A DNA stretch of 64,000 nt from Patella vulgata (taxonomy: Eukaryota; Mollusca; Gastropoda; Patellidae), in NCBI RefSeq assembly GCF_932274485.2, contig NC_065879.2, positions 61,401,459-61,465,458 on the forward strand, given 5' to 3'. Position numbers and translations under genes: made by a program. A model generated the notes under the pieces. It was not told the origin of the DNA. It did no database searches and was given only the letters and a program-made list of their open reading frames with translations. Below, piece by piece: positions 24,380 to 37,469 of the stretch (positions are counted from its first letter, which is position 1; each line of letters opens with the position of its first letter).

Positions 24380-25027
24380 GTAAGTTAAAAATCATAAATA
24401 TTGAATTATCAGCTCATACGTACATGTATGTTCATATTTTTCAAATCTGTAAGTGGGAATCTTGAATTTTGAACTACTATTATTTGACTATTTCTTCAAA
24501 TACATTGTAGGATCCCTATTAATTTTCATGCAAGCACACTGCCGCAACCTTTCACATTGTGGAAAATGTTTTTGTTACTTGTTACCATCATAGAGAGGAT
24601 GTCTCTGTGAGGTAGTCAAGACAATTTGAAGGATTTGTGTATGAATTATGTGATCATATGTTACCCTAGAACCCAAAATTTCTTGAAAATTCAACTAAAA
24701 TCAAATAAAGTACTGCATATGTGAAAAGTATGTTGCAGAGATATTGTTATTGTCATCCTTTTTGACCCAGAAATAGATCTTTTCGTAATGCGATGTTCTA
24801 TCCATTTGTTATACTTTTATGAAATAAGAACCTTATCATAAAGTAGTACCTTTTATGTACATAGTGTACACAAGTCATAACAATTACTATTTGACGACCA
24901 GAAAGACTAATTTAAGACCTATAATGCCATATTTGGCATCAATAACTGCTCGGTAAATACTGGTAGCTTGTCATATTTCGGCCACCAATTTTTTTTACAT
25001 GTATGTTAAAAGTAAGATAAATGACTT

Positions 25028-25429
25028 TTAAACATACATTATGCAAGAGCTAAATCTGTCTGTTGCAGGTCTTTCTTTAGGCCTGAAATGTTATCTAAAT
25101 TATTAATTAGACATTAATTAACCTATCCAGACCATAATCAACTCTAGATGGCATCGCTAGCCTGCGATCTTTAGTGGATTGTGAGCCGATTTACTGCATA
25201 ATTTTCCTTCACGATTTAATGATTAAGTGGATAATTGAGACTATGCTGTTTATGTACTGACTTTAGTAATGATGATCAAGGCTAGGCGGAAATTCAATCG
25301 CTTTGTTCTCGGTTCATAGTGGATCAATTTGAATGAAATTTTCAGCAAATTGCCTTTACATTATCTAGTTTTTAACTATTATAGTGTGAACTGCCAACTT
25401 GTTATCGAATCTCCCATAATGCAGTTCAA
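25028..25429 (+). repeat. TTAA-ended MITE, copy d2
   Basis: It starts TTAAACATACATTATGCAAG and ends near CTCCCATAATGCAGTTCAA. The two ends are inverted relatives. It has no coding capacity. It follows exon 24247-24379 in the long intron. Confidence 0.7.
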
Positions 25430-25560
25430 AATCCTGAATAAAGACCTTGTGATGACATTAATCCAATTCGGAACTTATTGACGAGCTGTTACTGTAATAA
25501 CCATTTCTCTTGAGCTTTATGTAACACGTGCAAGGGAGAAGTTGGGGGGGGGGGGGTCTT

Positions 25561-26643
25561 TTTTATACACCCACATGTGAATGTATACTGTCGTCGCCCC
25601 TGTCTGTCCGTCCACAATTTGTTTGTGGACACTCTACAGATCACAATTCTTATCTGATTTCGATATTGGCATGTAACAGATCGAAATTACATGGATTGTG
25701 GCCCCTGATTGTACGAAAAATCGCGTCTTTGGCTTGTAGACCCTCTAGACGTGACAATTTTCATTTGATTTTTATGAAACTTGAAATACATGTTTATAAC
25801 CCAAAGATCTTGGTTCCATTCAATAATCGCGCTATTCGGATCATAACTTCCTGAATTGTATGGAAAAAAACGTGTTTTTAGCTTGTGGTCACTCTAGAGG
25901 TAACAATTTTTATCTGATTTTGTTGAAATTTGAAATGTAAGTTTATAACCCAAAGATCTTGGTTCCTTTCGATATTTGCACATATCGGACTATAACTTCC
26001 TAAATTATGGCCCCTGATTGTACAAATATATTTCCGTTACACCCGAATGATGGTTGAGTTAGAATTTTGTGAAAGTCAGACCAAAACTGCTGGACAAAAT
26101 GGCTGCCCCACGTACGCAAAAAGTGTAATACATGTATATCAAGGTTGTTAATACTCAAGAAGTCACACTTTTTATCTAATTTCGATATTTGCGCATATCT
26201 GACCATAACTGCCTGGATTATGGCCCCTGATTGTATGAAAAATCATGTTTTTAGCTTGTGGACCATCTAGAGGTCATAATTTTTATCCGATTTTAAAAAG
26301 CCTTTAAGTGTATCACCATTACACACATACCCTAATGATAGTTGAGTTAAAAAATCCGACCGAAACTGCCTAACAAAAAGGACGTTCCTTGTACGCAAAT
26401 AGTATAAAAGTATGTAATACTATAAGGTTGTGGACTCTTCTAGAAGTCACAATTTTTATCTGATTTTGATAAAATATATCTTTATATCCCAAATATTGCA
26501 GCCCATTTCGATGCAAGCGTATTTCAGACCATAACTTCCTGGATTATGGTCCCTGATTGTGTGAAAAATCACTTTTTTTTTAGCTTGTTCTTTATCCATC
26601 TCTTGCAAAATGTGGGCGTATCTTGCCAAGCAACTGCTGGTTT
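25561..26643 (+). mobile_element. Shared-end element c8 (type 1 core)
   Basis: The left end is TATACACCCACATGTGAATG with CTGTCTGTCCGTCC, preceded by a run of G (about 25543-25557). The right end is AAAATGTGGGCGTATCTTGC. It lies in the long host intron. Confidence 0.8.
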
Positions 26644-26879
26644 TGCAAAAAGGCACAAAGTTGAATTAATTGTATTGTAACAAAGATAGAAATATCACAT
26701 GAAAGAGAAATGGAATGGTATATTAGCAAATGTGGAAGGGTTGGGGAAGGACCAGATAATCTTTAAACTAGGCATATCAATAATTAGTAATATTCAGTTT
26801 GATCGGTATACATGTATGTCAGCATTTTCTGAATCAGAGATCTTTTGTCGATCTGGTCCGAGACCGAACAAGACAGAAA

Positions 26880-26965
26880 CCAAGCGGGAAAATCCTAAAG
26901 AGCTTTCCCTGCCAGCACTTGGATTCAAAACTGGATCTCCAGGTTAGCGAGCCAGCGCCTTTATT
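26880..26965 (-). repeat. SINE (a type) head fragment
   Basis: CTGGATCTCCAGGTTAGCGA and GCCAGCGCC resemble the head of the a type (CCTCCAGGCTAGTGAGCCAGC). The rest is too diverged to align by eye. Confidence 0.35.
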
Positions 26966-27504
26966 CACTGTGTAAGGTTCTGCTGAAGTGTTAATATATT
27001 TGATATCAAAAAAGAAGTGTGAGATTTTATTTATCACCCAATACATGTATCACTCTTAAATAAAAAGAATTTTAAAAACAAGAAATTATAGTGACTTTGG
27101 AAAATTAACTTGAAACTATATAACCTAGTGATAAATAGAATTCCTCAATTGAACACTTTTTTTTTTACAGGTTAGTCTCTGGACAGGGTCTAGTTAAAGC
27201 ATGTACATTGTAAATGTAAAACAATATTTGAAATCGTGCTGTTGTCTGTTTGTTTTTAAATTTCTCACAGCCAAGTCAATCCTCTTCTGTCTTTGTTTAG
27301 ACTTGATCTTTGAGTTGTTCACATTCTCTATTGTCATATACTCCAACCATTTTACACTTCTACTCACATTTTACCTTTAAACAATACCAGTCAGTCCCTT
27401 TATCACATTCAGTTTCCACAATGAACAAATCTTTAAAAATGGGTTCGGACAGCCTGCTCTCTGTGTTTCCTTCAGACGTTCAGAACACAATAAGTCTCTA
27501 ATTT

Positions 27505-27652
27505 AGTGGGGTTAGGTGGTTGAGTCGTCTTATGCGTGCATTTTAGATTCTAAGATCTATTATTAAGACAAATGGCATGATTTTGATCCCAAGCTTGTAC
27601 ATGACAAGGAGTAGGGTCGCCTGCCAAACCTCATGGGTTTTCTCCTGGTTCT
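27505..27652 (+). repeat. SINE (b type), head and centre only
   Basis: It carries an A-box-like GGTTGAGTCGTCT, a B-box-like TTTTGATCCC, then AAGGAGTAGGGTCGCCTGCC and CATGGGTTTTCTCC. The 3' tail is missing. Confidence 0.6.
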
Positions 27653-28930
27653 AATTAATTAGAATTGCACATATTTTTCATGGGTTTAAATATAGCTTCA
27701 TACATGTCATCTCTACAGTGTCAAGTATTTTGATTCCACTTTCCTTTTTCATGCGGGACAATCTTTTTTATATTCTCAAACCCTATAAGAAAAACTGAAG
27801 TAGCCCAAGATGTTCTGGGTTCAAAACTTTCCGTCACCTGATAAAACCCCAGCCTTCACATACTGGGGGTGGGTACTTTTTTGGATGGGATGGTGAAACT
27901 GTGGAATGTATGTAAAAGCACCTTTGACAGTTGAAAATCGAAGAAGAGTAAACTAATTAAACGACATAGTGCAGGCCAAATTCTCCCACCTCACATTGCA
28001 CATGTGACCATAGAAATAAAATTCCATATATTTGTCTCCAATCCATTCTGTTTTTTTATGAGTCAACTTAATATTAAAGAAGTGGATGTTTGAATTAAAT
28101 AATTATGTTATAGATGTAGTTGTTATTGATGAATAAACCGATGAATAAATATTTATTCTTGTAATTGATCTGGTTGCGTTTATATTGACCAACTTCTAAC
28201 ACAACCATTGATGAATTATAGAACTGACAAAAATATTTCCTCACGATCATTGATCTAACTTCACTCCTATACCCTCGGACCTGACCTCAACAATGTTTGT
28301 AATTTCATAATATGGAGGCGTAAATATTGCCTTGGGTATTATCTACATTCTTGCTGTAGAACAGATTGCAGCAGTCACAGATTCTAGATATTGAAAATGA
28401 ACAATGGATTAAGTTTTAGTGATATTTAGATTTGTGTTGGATGTGACATATATTGATCAGATGGATTTAAATTCAAATTTTTAATTGTGCACAAACATTT
28501 TTATCAACATCCACAAAAGTTGGAACTGTCAAGACAAATATTCAATTCTATACCTGTTCTAGATTTATTTTTACAGCCATTTCGTGTGATTACATTTCAA
28601 AGATGAAGTGCCATTTAATTGTTTAACAATGACACCACAATTGATGAGAATAAGGAATTGGATCATCAATATGTTATTGGTAAATATTTGTGTGAGATGA
28701 TAAATATATCAGGGTTTTATTTTTGTTAAGGATCAATTTACAGTGGATCTTAAGTACCCCTAGTAATAGTCACATTAACTTTCTTACTTGCAGATATAAT
28801 TTCTATAATACATGTAAAAATATTGGGAGTAGCTAGTTTCTTGATCACATTATTATAATCTGTGCCAGTACCCCAGATCCCAATCATCCTCAGTATCCCA
28901 ATGGTATCGTTCCGTTCTACTCCACGGGGA

Positions 28931-29392
28931 ATGCTCACTGGTCCGTGGGTGCACTAGTCTGCAGGTTTACTAGTCCGCGGGGGCACTATTCCGCCGGTAT
29001 AAAAAATACTAAAATATGGGTATCAAAAAAACAAGCCGGTATGGTGGCTGATTGGTATCATGTCGTGATGTCGCCCTTCATAAGGTGACAACCTAACAAC
29101 CCGACATCACAACATTTTAATCCGACAATACGACATTTCACCCAACACCACAACATTTAAAATGCTCACTGGTCCGTGGGTGCACTAGTCTGCAGGTTTA
29201 CTAGTCCGCGGGGGCACTATTCCGCCGGTATAAAAAATACTAAAATATGGGTATCAAAAAACCAAGCCGGTATGGTGGCTGATTGGTATCATGTCGTGAT
29301 GTCGCCCTTCATAAGGTGACAACCTAACAACCCGACATCACAACATTTTAATCCGACAATACGACATTTCACCCAACACCACAACATTTAAA
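28931..29392 (+). repeat. Recent 231 bp tandem duplication, two copies
   Basis: Copy 1 begins ATGCTCACTGGTCCGTG at 28931 and copy 2 at 29162. They differ at about one position, beside an A run (29028 region against 29261), so the duplication is very young or has been homogenised. Each copy carries the left end of the MITE at 29271. Confidence 0.9.
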
Positions 29393-29699
29393 ATGTTGTA
29401 TTGTGGAGTTAAAATGTTGTGATGTCGGCCGTCTTCCTCTCAATATATAGTATGATTATTTACAATGATCCTGGTGCTGATCAAGAAAGTTCCCCAGGAT
29501 TTTGCAGCTTGGTTTCATGACATTTTTACGCGACTTAACAACATTTTTAATGTCATGGTCTCGATTAAAAATGTTGTATTGTTGGGTTAAAATGTTGTGT
29601 TGTCGTGATATGTGTGAGGGTAAAATGTTATGATGTCGGGTTGCCACCTTATGAGGGCAACACCGCGACATCACGACACGATACCAATCAGTCATCATA
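29271..29699. repeat. MITE with long inverted ends (~125 bp), 429 bp
   Basis: The left end is TATGGTGGCTGATTGGTATC and the right end on the other strand TATGATGACTGATTGGTATC. Both are followed by related blocks GTGTCGTGATGTCG, CATAAGGTG, CAACATTTTAA and CGACATTT-like subrepeats. It has no coding frame of note. A left-end-only version is at 29040-29161 because of the 231 bp duplication. Confidence 0.75.
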
Positions 29700-29701
29700 C
29701 A

Positions 29702-29998
29702 TTGTTGTTGTTGTTGTTAGTGTTTAACGTCCGCTTCCACCGAAGGTGATATCGCAGACAAGTTGTCTTTTTTTTTTATTTTCATGATCTTAGCGCACGC
29801 GCAGGGGTCTTTCATGTAGGAGGAAACTGGAGTACCCGGAGTAAACCCACGAGGTTGAGAAGGCGCCCCTATCTCCATGCCACATCCGCTCACACCAGGG
29901 ATCGAAACCACAGCCGCAAGCCAGAGGTGACCGGCCAGCTAGAGGTCGAAGCGTGACACTCTAGACCACTAGGCCATCCCAACCCCCCTGGGGGTACT
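29702..29998 (-). repeat. tRNA-derived SINE, near full length, (CAA)n tail
   Basis: Read on the minus strand, an A box GGCCTAGTGGTCTAGAG and a B box GGTTTCGATCCC occur in the head. A central block GTGGGTTTACTCCGG with CAGTTTCCTCCT follows, then GGACGTTAAAC and CAA repeats at 29701-29717. The central block resembles the conserved middle of a widespread animal SINE superfamily (from memory, not searched). It abuts the MITE at 29271-29699. Confidence 0.75.
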
Positions 29999-30486
29999 GT
30001 ACCTGCTGGTTTCTTTTTATAGCGGTGGACTAGTGCACCCGTCCTTGATAATTCTGCTATTGTTATGGACCAATCAAAAACTTCATTGAATACACAACGA
30101 AGGGAAGTAACTTGCATTTTATTGCAACTAAATATTTTGTCAAAATATTTTAGGACATCGTTTTGTGTGCATGTCACTTTTTTGATATTAAATTTCTTGC
30201 AAACATTCTCATAATCAAGTGTACAAGCTGCTGTATTGTGGTGAACGTAAAAAATGACGCTAAGACTGGTATATGTAAACTGTTTTTTGATTGGTTCGTA
30301 GAATCTAGCTACATGTACATGCCAATGAAAACATCAAGGGCAGATTATTTGAATTATGGAATCCCCGTGGATGGACCGAGGGGTTAGTGGAGTAGAATGA
30401 AATGATATAACTGGGGATACCAAGGATGGATCCCAATCTAATGAAATTATAACTTTAAGGTTCTTCTTCTTTATGGTTCTCATTTT

Positions 30487-31233
30487 CATACACCCACATT
30501 GAAATGTGGTCGTATATTGGCATCGACCGGAATTGTTGTGGACGTTCTAGAGGCTAAAGTTAATTTATACACAGTGTTTAGGGTCATGAGACGAAACAGC
30601 CTATCGATTTTCAGCGATTACAAATAATTACTGCCAGAGTTATGGCCCTTGATCATTCATAATATCTTGTGGATGCTCTAGAGGCTAAAGATAATATCCA
30701 ATTGACTTTAAATTTATACATAGTGTTTAAGATAAGATCATAAGACGAAGAATCCTATCGATTTTCAGCGATTTCAAATAATTAATGTCAGTTATGGCCC
30801 TTGATCACTTCAAAAAATCTTGTGGATGCTCTAGAGGCTAAAGCTAATATCTGATTGTCTCTAAATTTATATGCAGTGTTTGAGGTCATGAGACGAAGAA
30901 TCAAGTTATCATCCGATTGACTTCAGATTGATACAGAGTTTAAGGTCTTGGGACGAACAAGTATATTGATTTTCAATGAATTTTGATAACTTGAACAGCT
31001 AAATCCATGATATTAAATGTTTCGTATACTAAAAGTTAGCAAGGGGCAGAACTTTATAAAAACCAAACAAATTCTAATGATTTTCTGATAATTACTTAAT
31101 GAGTTGTTACTCTTAATCAGATTTTAGTGTATTATACATGTAAATGTTTCATTACCCAAAAGAGTAAAAACATGCGACAACTCTTGTTGAATGCCCGGAC
31201 GATTTAGCTGCTGTGGGCGTATGTTTTACACAG
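30487..31233 (+). mobile_element. Shared-end element c9 (type 2 core)
   Basis: Left end ATACACCCACATTGAAATG and GTCGTATATTGGC. Units repeat about every 150 bases (GAGTTATGGCCCTTGATCA, TGTGGATGCTCTAGAGGC). Right end GCTGCTGTGGGCGTATG. Confidence 0.78.
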
Positions 31234-31473
31234 TATAGGATCTGACATCATCTTCATTATTCTTAAGACCTATGTTTTTCTGCAGCCTTATTCAGTTATT
31301 TGTTACATTAAATGGGAAAGTACCATACATGTACATGTACATGTAAGTAGAGACGGGGATGATAAAGGTAGCATTTAAACGATTTGTTTTGATATACATC
31401 TCAGGGTTGAACTTGATTGCCAATAATCCATAATCATACAAATATATGTTGATACTTTCTTCTAGTATCTTCA

Positions 31474-31522
31474 TAAGCCCAGTTGGTGCAGAAAAGTAGG
31501 ATGTTAAACCCCATTTCATTTC
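31474..31522 (+). repeat. SINE (a type), 3' fragment
   Basis: Fragment ATAAGCCCAGTTGGTGCAG, then GGATGTTAAACCCCATTTC. Confidence 0.6.
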
Positions 31523-32269
31523 TATTACCGGTAGCAACTGCACATAACCAAAAGTAACCCAAATGACACTCTGGACATGACACACAACACAAACACTGTA
31601 AGTAATAAAAGTACTGTTCTAAACTATTATGTTTATATTATATTACTTACTATATTTATTAATCAAGTTTTATTAGTATGTTTTTAATGTATTAAGAAAT
31701 ATTGTAAAGAATATGAAGGTGTTATGTTATTTATAAACAACAGCTGGTTATGATAGCAATATTGATTTTTCTACCTTTAAACAAAACAAGAGTTCTCCAG
31801 CTGTCCAAACGTCACAAAAATATCCATGTGAAGGAACTCACTATGAAATTTTGACGTGGTTTTGAAATTTAATGATATAAATTAATTGTGTGACTCTTCA
31901 GTTTGGATTGTGGTAATACAGTTTTCTGTGGGATATTGAGAACTAAGGAGAGAGTTACATTTATTTCTACATGGACACAAGTTTTCAAACTTTGAATATT
32001 TTTATAATAGAAAAGAGTATTTCATCATATTACAAATTTATGTGTTTGAGAGAGAATAGGAATAGACCAAAACTTAGAACAAAATGTGAGGAAAACAAAT
32101 TAAGATCCATAAACTGGAACAGCGTACAAATCTTTGAACAAAATACTATCAGTGTCAAGAATATCTTTTTTAGTTTAACAGAATGAATTCACTGCATACA
32201 TGTAATGTATTTTGTCATTTGTGATTGAAAGTCTCTTCAGTTTGATATTGGATTCTGTTTATCAGAAAA

Positions 32270-32302
32270 ATGGGACATTAAATCCCATTTCATTTTATTT
32301 CA
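32270..32302 (+). repeat. SINE 3' tail fragment
   Basis: GGGACATTAAATCCCATTTC followed by ATTTTATTTCA, a diverged tail. Confidence 0.45.
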
Positions 32303-32344
32303 TCTGTTTATTTTAAAGAGACATTTATCACTTTTCAGCAAGAC

Positions 32345-32765
32345 AGTAACAGAAATTGATCGTTCCATAAATTTAAATTTATACACAGTGTTCATGAGCT
32401 GAAGAAACCAAAAGATTTTCAATGAATCCTGCATAATTACTTGATAGGTTATGGCTGTTGGTCACTTTGAAAAATCTTGCTTACAGTCTCTAGTAGCTAG
32501 AGTTCTAATAAGACAAAAAAAAAATATTGATTGTCAACAATTTCCAATAATTACTTGGAGATTTGTGGCCTTTGATCACCTTGAAAAACCTTGTAGACAC
32601 TTTAGCTTGAAATTTGTATCTAATGTTTATGTTCACAAGACAAAGCATATTGACTTAAATACCAAGTTATTGTCCATGTTCAAGCTAAAAAATTCTTGAA
32701 TATAGGAAGGCGTAAGTTATCCAAATGTGGCAACCATTATGGACTGCATGGACGACTTAAGCGCG
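32345..32765 (+). repeat. Type 2 core fragment
   Basis: TTTATACACAGTGTTCATGA, GGTTATGGCTGTTGGTCAC and CTTGTAGACACTTTAG are diverged type 2 units. The segment ends GACGACTTAAGCGCGTG, like the block before the right end of c7 and c9. Two overlapping frames (32717-32996) are spurious. Confidence 0.5.
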
Positions 32766-33599
32766 TGTCCGCGAGAAAACCATGCAGAAGGTGCTAAGGC
32801 TTCAATCACAGATTTTGACCAAATTTGGTTTATAAGTTGGGATAGTCCCAAAACACATAAATGTGCAATATTAGATAAATCTTTCAATTCCTGTATGAGA
32901 AAATTGAAAAAACATTTTTCATATGGTGAAATTGCCAAAATCTGTCTTTTCTCAAATACCAACTTTGGCAAGTCCTTACACCTTTACTATACGTAGCAGA
33001 AAGACCAAACTCACACAGTTTATCGATGACTCAGTGCTGTTACCACAATATTAACTTCAGACGATTCTGGCGAACGAGATTTGTATACGGACTGGATATC
33101 TAAATTCCCCATTTTTCGTCACCCAGAGTTTGACGCCCTATAGTTACTTCTTTCATGGGGTGGGTTTAAAAAATTTATGCTCACGTGAACAAGCAACCTC
33201 CCAACATTTGATACAAAAAATAAAAATGACTGGAATCGACTTGACAAAAACTAGGTAAAGGAAACAATAACCCATGAAATTAATCTGTAATTTCCCTATT
33301 TTGGAGATAATTAACCGTAGTAGATAAAAAAAAACTAACAATTTATTTTCCTTTTCATTCATATGGTGTTTACTACCAGCCCTAAAATACATTAGTATCT
33401 GTTTTATAAAAATATCTTGAAAAAAAATACTTTCAAAGGCCTGTAATCGTTCATGGCTCATCTGGCGTCGACTGGAATTGACTTCCGCAGTTGTCCACGA
33501 CCTTCCATTGGAGTTTCGACATGCTCAGTCTTAACAAACATATCCATTACTCTCAAATAGACATTATTTTAAATAAAATAATCCAACGAAAATGAAAAA

Positions 33600-33752
33600 T
33601 TCACCTAAAAGTGAGATTCGAACCACCAACCCCATGACTTCCCCCGACCCACCCTCTCACCGAGTTTCTTGTCCCAGGGCCCCAAGGTCCATGTCGTGGG
33701 CCCTGTTCAGGAGATTTGCCTAGGGCCTCTCTTATTCTAAATCCGGCCCTGA
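33600..33752 (-). mobile_element. Fragment of a second hAT-like element end
   Basis: On the minus strand the fragment starts CAGGGCCGGATTTAGAATA, then AGAGGCCCTAGGC and two further GGGCCC blocks. This is the same tip grammar as 19182-20047 but a different sequence, so a different hAT subfamily. A tRNA-like box GGTTCGAATCTC (33609-33620, minus) adjoins it. Its other end is not visible. Confidence 0.45.
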
Positions 33753-34489
33753 AGGTGCAGCTGACGGTGCCCGAGAGCTGTATCTACCATACTACACTGT
33801 TCAATGTCACCCACTTCGACGCAATTAGGCTTCGTTGCCGTTAATATTTAAGCTTCCACATTTCTGTATTGTAGAAATCAGTGGATGTGTCCCAAAATGA
33901 ATAGTGGAAACATGCTCTGAAATTAAACATTTTGTAGCCATTTTCGGTAACTTGTTTGAAAATGAAATCTTAAAGAGACAATACAACAAATATGTTAACC
34001 CATTTAACACAGAGCCAATTAAAAGATTAGCTACCCTACCCCTAAGCTCATTAAATCAGCAGGGCCCATATTCCTAAGCCAATAAGTGGATTATTGTTAA
34101 TCCTAATACCCTCTACAAAATTGCAAATAACAAAAAAAATATTTTCTATACACAGAAATACTCTGTTACAAAAATGCACAGATTGTCGTGTTCTTTCCAA
34201 TGATATAAAATTAAATTGTACAAAGTAGCAATTATATTACTATAATAAAAAATGTTGAAAAGTCAGTTCCACTAAAATTATGACTTTCTGTCATATAACG
34301 GTAAAATAACGTGAATAAGTATCCCCTAAGAATTTTTTTTTTAAATAGAACACAAATATAGTCCCTCGCGTTGGTAGCAGTGTTCAAAGTAAATATAATT
34401 ATAACTTTTAAAAAGAAATATCACCCCAAATGACGGTCACTTCATTGCTATCGGCATTTAACATTTCTGCCATTCTTTGGATATATGAC

Positions 34490-34790
34490 GGGAATTGTCG
34501 TATTCTTTGCTTCATTGCGTCGAAAATAAAGATATATAGTTGAAATCTTCGATAATGTAATATTCCTCTATGTAGCTTGTATTAAATCCAAAAAGTTTTG
34601 ATTCAATTTAGCTTCCCAAAGTCTAGAATTATTAGCCGAAGTTATCGTCTGTTTGAAAACGTATTCAAGATGGCAGCGACATGCTTGATTTCGGCTCGAG
34701 TACATGTATTCTTCGCTTCATAACGTCTAAAAAAATAATAAATAGTTGATTTCTTCGACATTATCATATTAGCGAATATAACATTCCTTT
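34490..34790 (+). repeat. Imperfect direct repeat, about 210 bp apart
   Basis: CGTATTCTTTGCTTCATTGC with AAATAAAGATATATAGTTGA at 34498-34545 resembles GTATTCTTCGCTTCATAACG with AATAATAAATAGTTGATTTC at 34705-34755. No coding content was seen. Confidence 0.45.
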
Positions 34791-35854
34791 TCATTAGGTA
34801 TTTTATTTTTATTACTCAATCACCATTAATTTAAGAAATAAAAACAATAGAAATCTGTTGATTGATCTCGCGCTTTATTTCGCTAATGCCGTTGCCAAGT
34901 ATGATGGGTCCGCGAGTTGATTCGCTACCGTCAAGCGCTGGCTGCGAGTTGATTCGCAATCGTCAAAAATGAAAGGGACAATACCAAATATACAATAAAT
35001 ACAAATACACACTTATATAGAGTACAACATGGTACAAATAATGGCTATGGATATGATGAAAACGTATAAAAGTCAAAAAATTTATTTCTCTAATTAAATT
35101 TGCAAAAAAATGTATCACAAAAGCTTATTTTTAGCACTTTTCAATAAGCTGTATATTTTAAGTATGTTGTATTCCGGTCATTTTTTTTACACCTATGGAT
35201 ACTATGTGCGTAGCACTTCAAAACCATCCAAAGAAATTCTACTTGCGACCATGAAAGAAAAAGTTACAGTGTATCTTTTTCTGCACTATAAGGACAATGT
35301 GAATATGGTACCCTAAAACAAGTCCACACAAAATTAGTATGTACTGATTTTTTTTTTCAAATTAGTGCTGGGGTAGAAGTTGACCACCCGCTTTATCAGA
35401 CAGGGTCAAAATTAGAAGGTTGCTATTCCACCATATAATGCAGTCTGTGCTTAAAAAGGGTGATAAATACACATGTGAAAACCGCAATTTTACCCATAAA
35501 ATGAATAATTCCCGTACAGTCTTTTAGAGCGACATCAGCCTGTAACCACTTCAGCATGTTACCTCTTGCCTCTAGGGGGTGTCATACCATAAGTTTGTTC
35601 AAAAACTTCCGACCCCCCATCTTAGCACTTTTTGCGATTTTTGCATGGTCTTCTCGCGGATACACTCTTAACTCCTGTGGGCATATGCCTTGCAGCCCTA
35701 CTTAGAGTAAAGTAATTTGTCCAAGCAGCCACTGAATTTTGCATGCAATCTAATTTGATCTAAGCCAATGTAGTGTCAAATTATGAGAAATTGAAATTTA
35801 TTTTTTTACGGACCTCCAGAGATCTCCACGGCTGTTATCTCTTCAAATGTTAGG

Positions 35855-36010
35855 AGCTTGATCTTATGCTTGTACACAATGAGTGGCAGTGTCATCTGCC
35901 TAGCCTCATGGATTTTCTCCTACCACTGCTTCAGACTTTATGCGTGCAAGCATATTATTGAAATACCTTATGTTAGTCCCAAATTGACCTCGTTTGTGTT
36001 GAGTGAAGGC
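35855..36010 (+). repeat. SINE (b type), diverged
   Basis: Degraded matches to the b type include CTCATGGATTTTCTCC, GTGCAAGCATATTATTG and TTAGTCCCAAATTGACC, then GTGTTGAGTG. The long frame through here is therefore spurious. Confidence 0.6.
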
Positions 36011-37469
36011 AACATGAATGTGGTCTATCTCCATGACATATTGTGGGTACATATATCATCATTAACTACAATAAAACCACTTCTGAAAGCAGTTTCTTCT
36101 CATTCATCAAATTCCATGTCATTGCCTCATTGGCATTGTCTGTCATTGATTTATAAAATGACTCATAAGATTTTATTTAGTATCAGATTCCATCATATCC
36201 TCTAATATAACCAAATATTTGTTTTTTGCCCTTTAACTAACAGTCCACAGCTGTCACCTTACTTTATTTTTATTCTTTAAATTTTGTAGAAGGATTTTTA
36301 TGATTCATTACATTTTGTGGGAATATTTTTATGATACATTGAGTCGCAAGTCGTTAAATCTATTAAATTCCACCACTCATCCTTTTGTAAAGTGTTCTTT
36401 TAAAATTTCTGTGCTTTTAAGAATATTCTGTCAGAAGCTACATTCTTTTAGTTGCTTTGATGTGATTGTGACATCTTGATTTGAATATTTATTGTCTTCC
36501 AGTTGAGATTTGATTTATTTATGGGACTAATAATTAACATTCTTTTTAAATTCGTCTTACTTGTAAGATTTATATTGGTTTATAGAGGAATTATTGATTG
36601 CATTGTTTTATTTTTTATTTTCATACAGAGATTGTGTATGTACAGAATAAATTTTATATAACCGTCGTCAAGATTTCTATCTTGATGCAAGGTTGAATGG
36701 AGATGACAGGACTTAGTCTACACATATTTTGATTATAAAACAATCATGTCAAAGTGATCTGAATTAAGTGCTGGGATATTGTGTAGCATGTGTGTAGGAG
36801 ATAATTCAATAATTTTGTATTGATGCAGGAAGAATTATTGACAGACTATTGAATATTTCCATTATATGTTAGTCGAAGTGACCGAGGCTGAAGATCTTTG
36901 AAATTATCTATGTGACAGACGCTCGATAATTTTGTAGGTATATAGAACAATTTTTAGACTGGCATTGTAATATTGTGATAATACAGAGATTGAAATGGTG
37001 CCCAATATCTTGAGTAATTTGGCTTAACTCCTAAACTCTGTTGCATAATCCTTTATATTTGACATATTTGTCCAAATTTATTCTGGTTTATTGGGGCAGT
37101 CAAATCGCAAACCTACAATGTGCTACATTGTAGTTCTATCATTTTTGTTTTGAATTAATTGTTTAGATTTAAGCATATTCACTGTAACCCGGGTATCATT
37201 TGATCTTGCATATTTTGCATTTCTTTCAAATTCATTCAATATCAAATCTTTGTTTGAAAATTTGTAAAAATCAATCCAAACCATCTAATTTGTACGTTTG
37301 TCTGGTTTAAAGCTGACTGTTCAATTTTGATGATCAGCGTCCAATTTACATGCATTTAATTCCCTCCTCCCACTCTTTTTTGCAAAAAACGTGTTAACAA
37401 GGTAAAGGCTACAGTAATTTAACAGATTTTATTCATATATGGTATGAAGAGCTGGGTTCATAGTTATTA
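36011..37469. other. AT-rich intronic DNA, nothing identified
   Basis: No repeats of the named families and no open frames of note. Confidence 0.4.

Larger units (their letters stand above)
33000..35854. other. AT-rich intronic DNA, mostly unassigned
   Basis: It holds one hAT-like tip and the 210 bp-spaced direct repeat. Nothing else was recognised. Confidence 0.4.

Noticed and set aside
33605-33625. tRNA-like B box (GGTTCGAATCTC on minus strand)
   Set aside because: No pairing T-stem, anticodon arm or acceptor stem could be built around it; it is repeat sequence beside a hAT-like tip.
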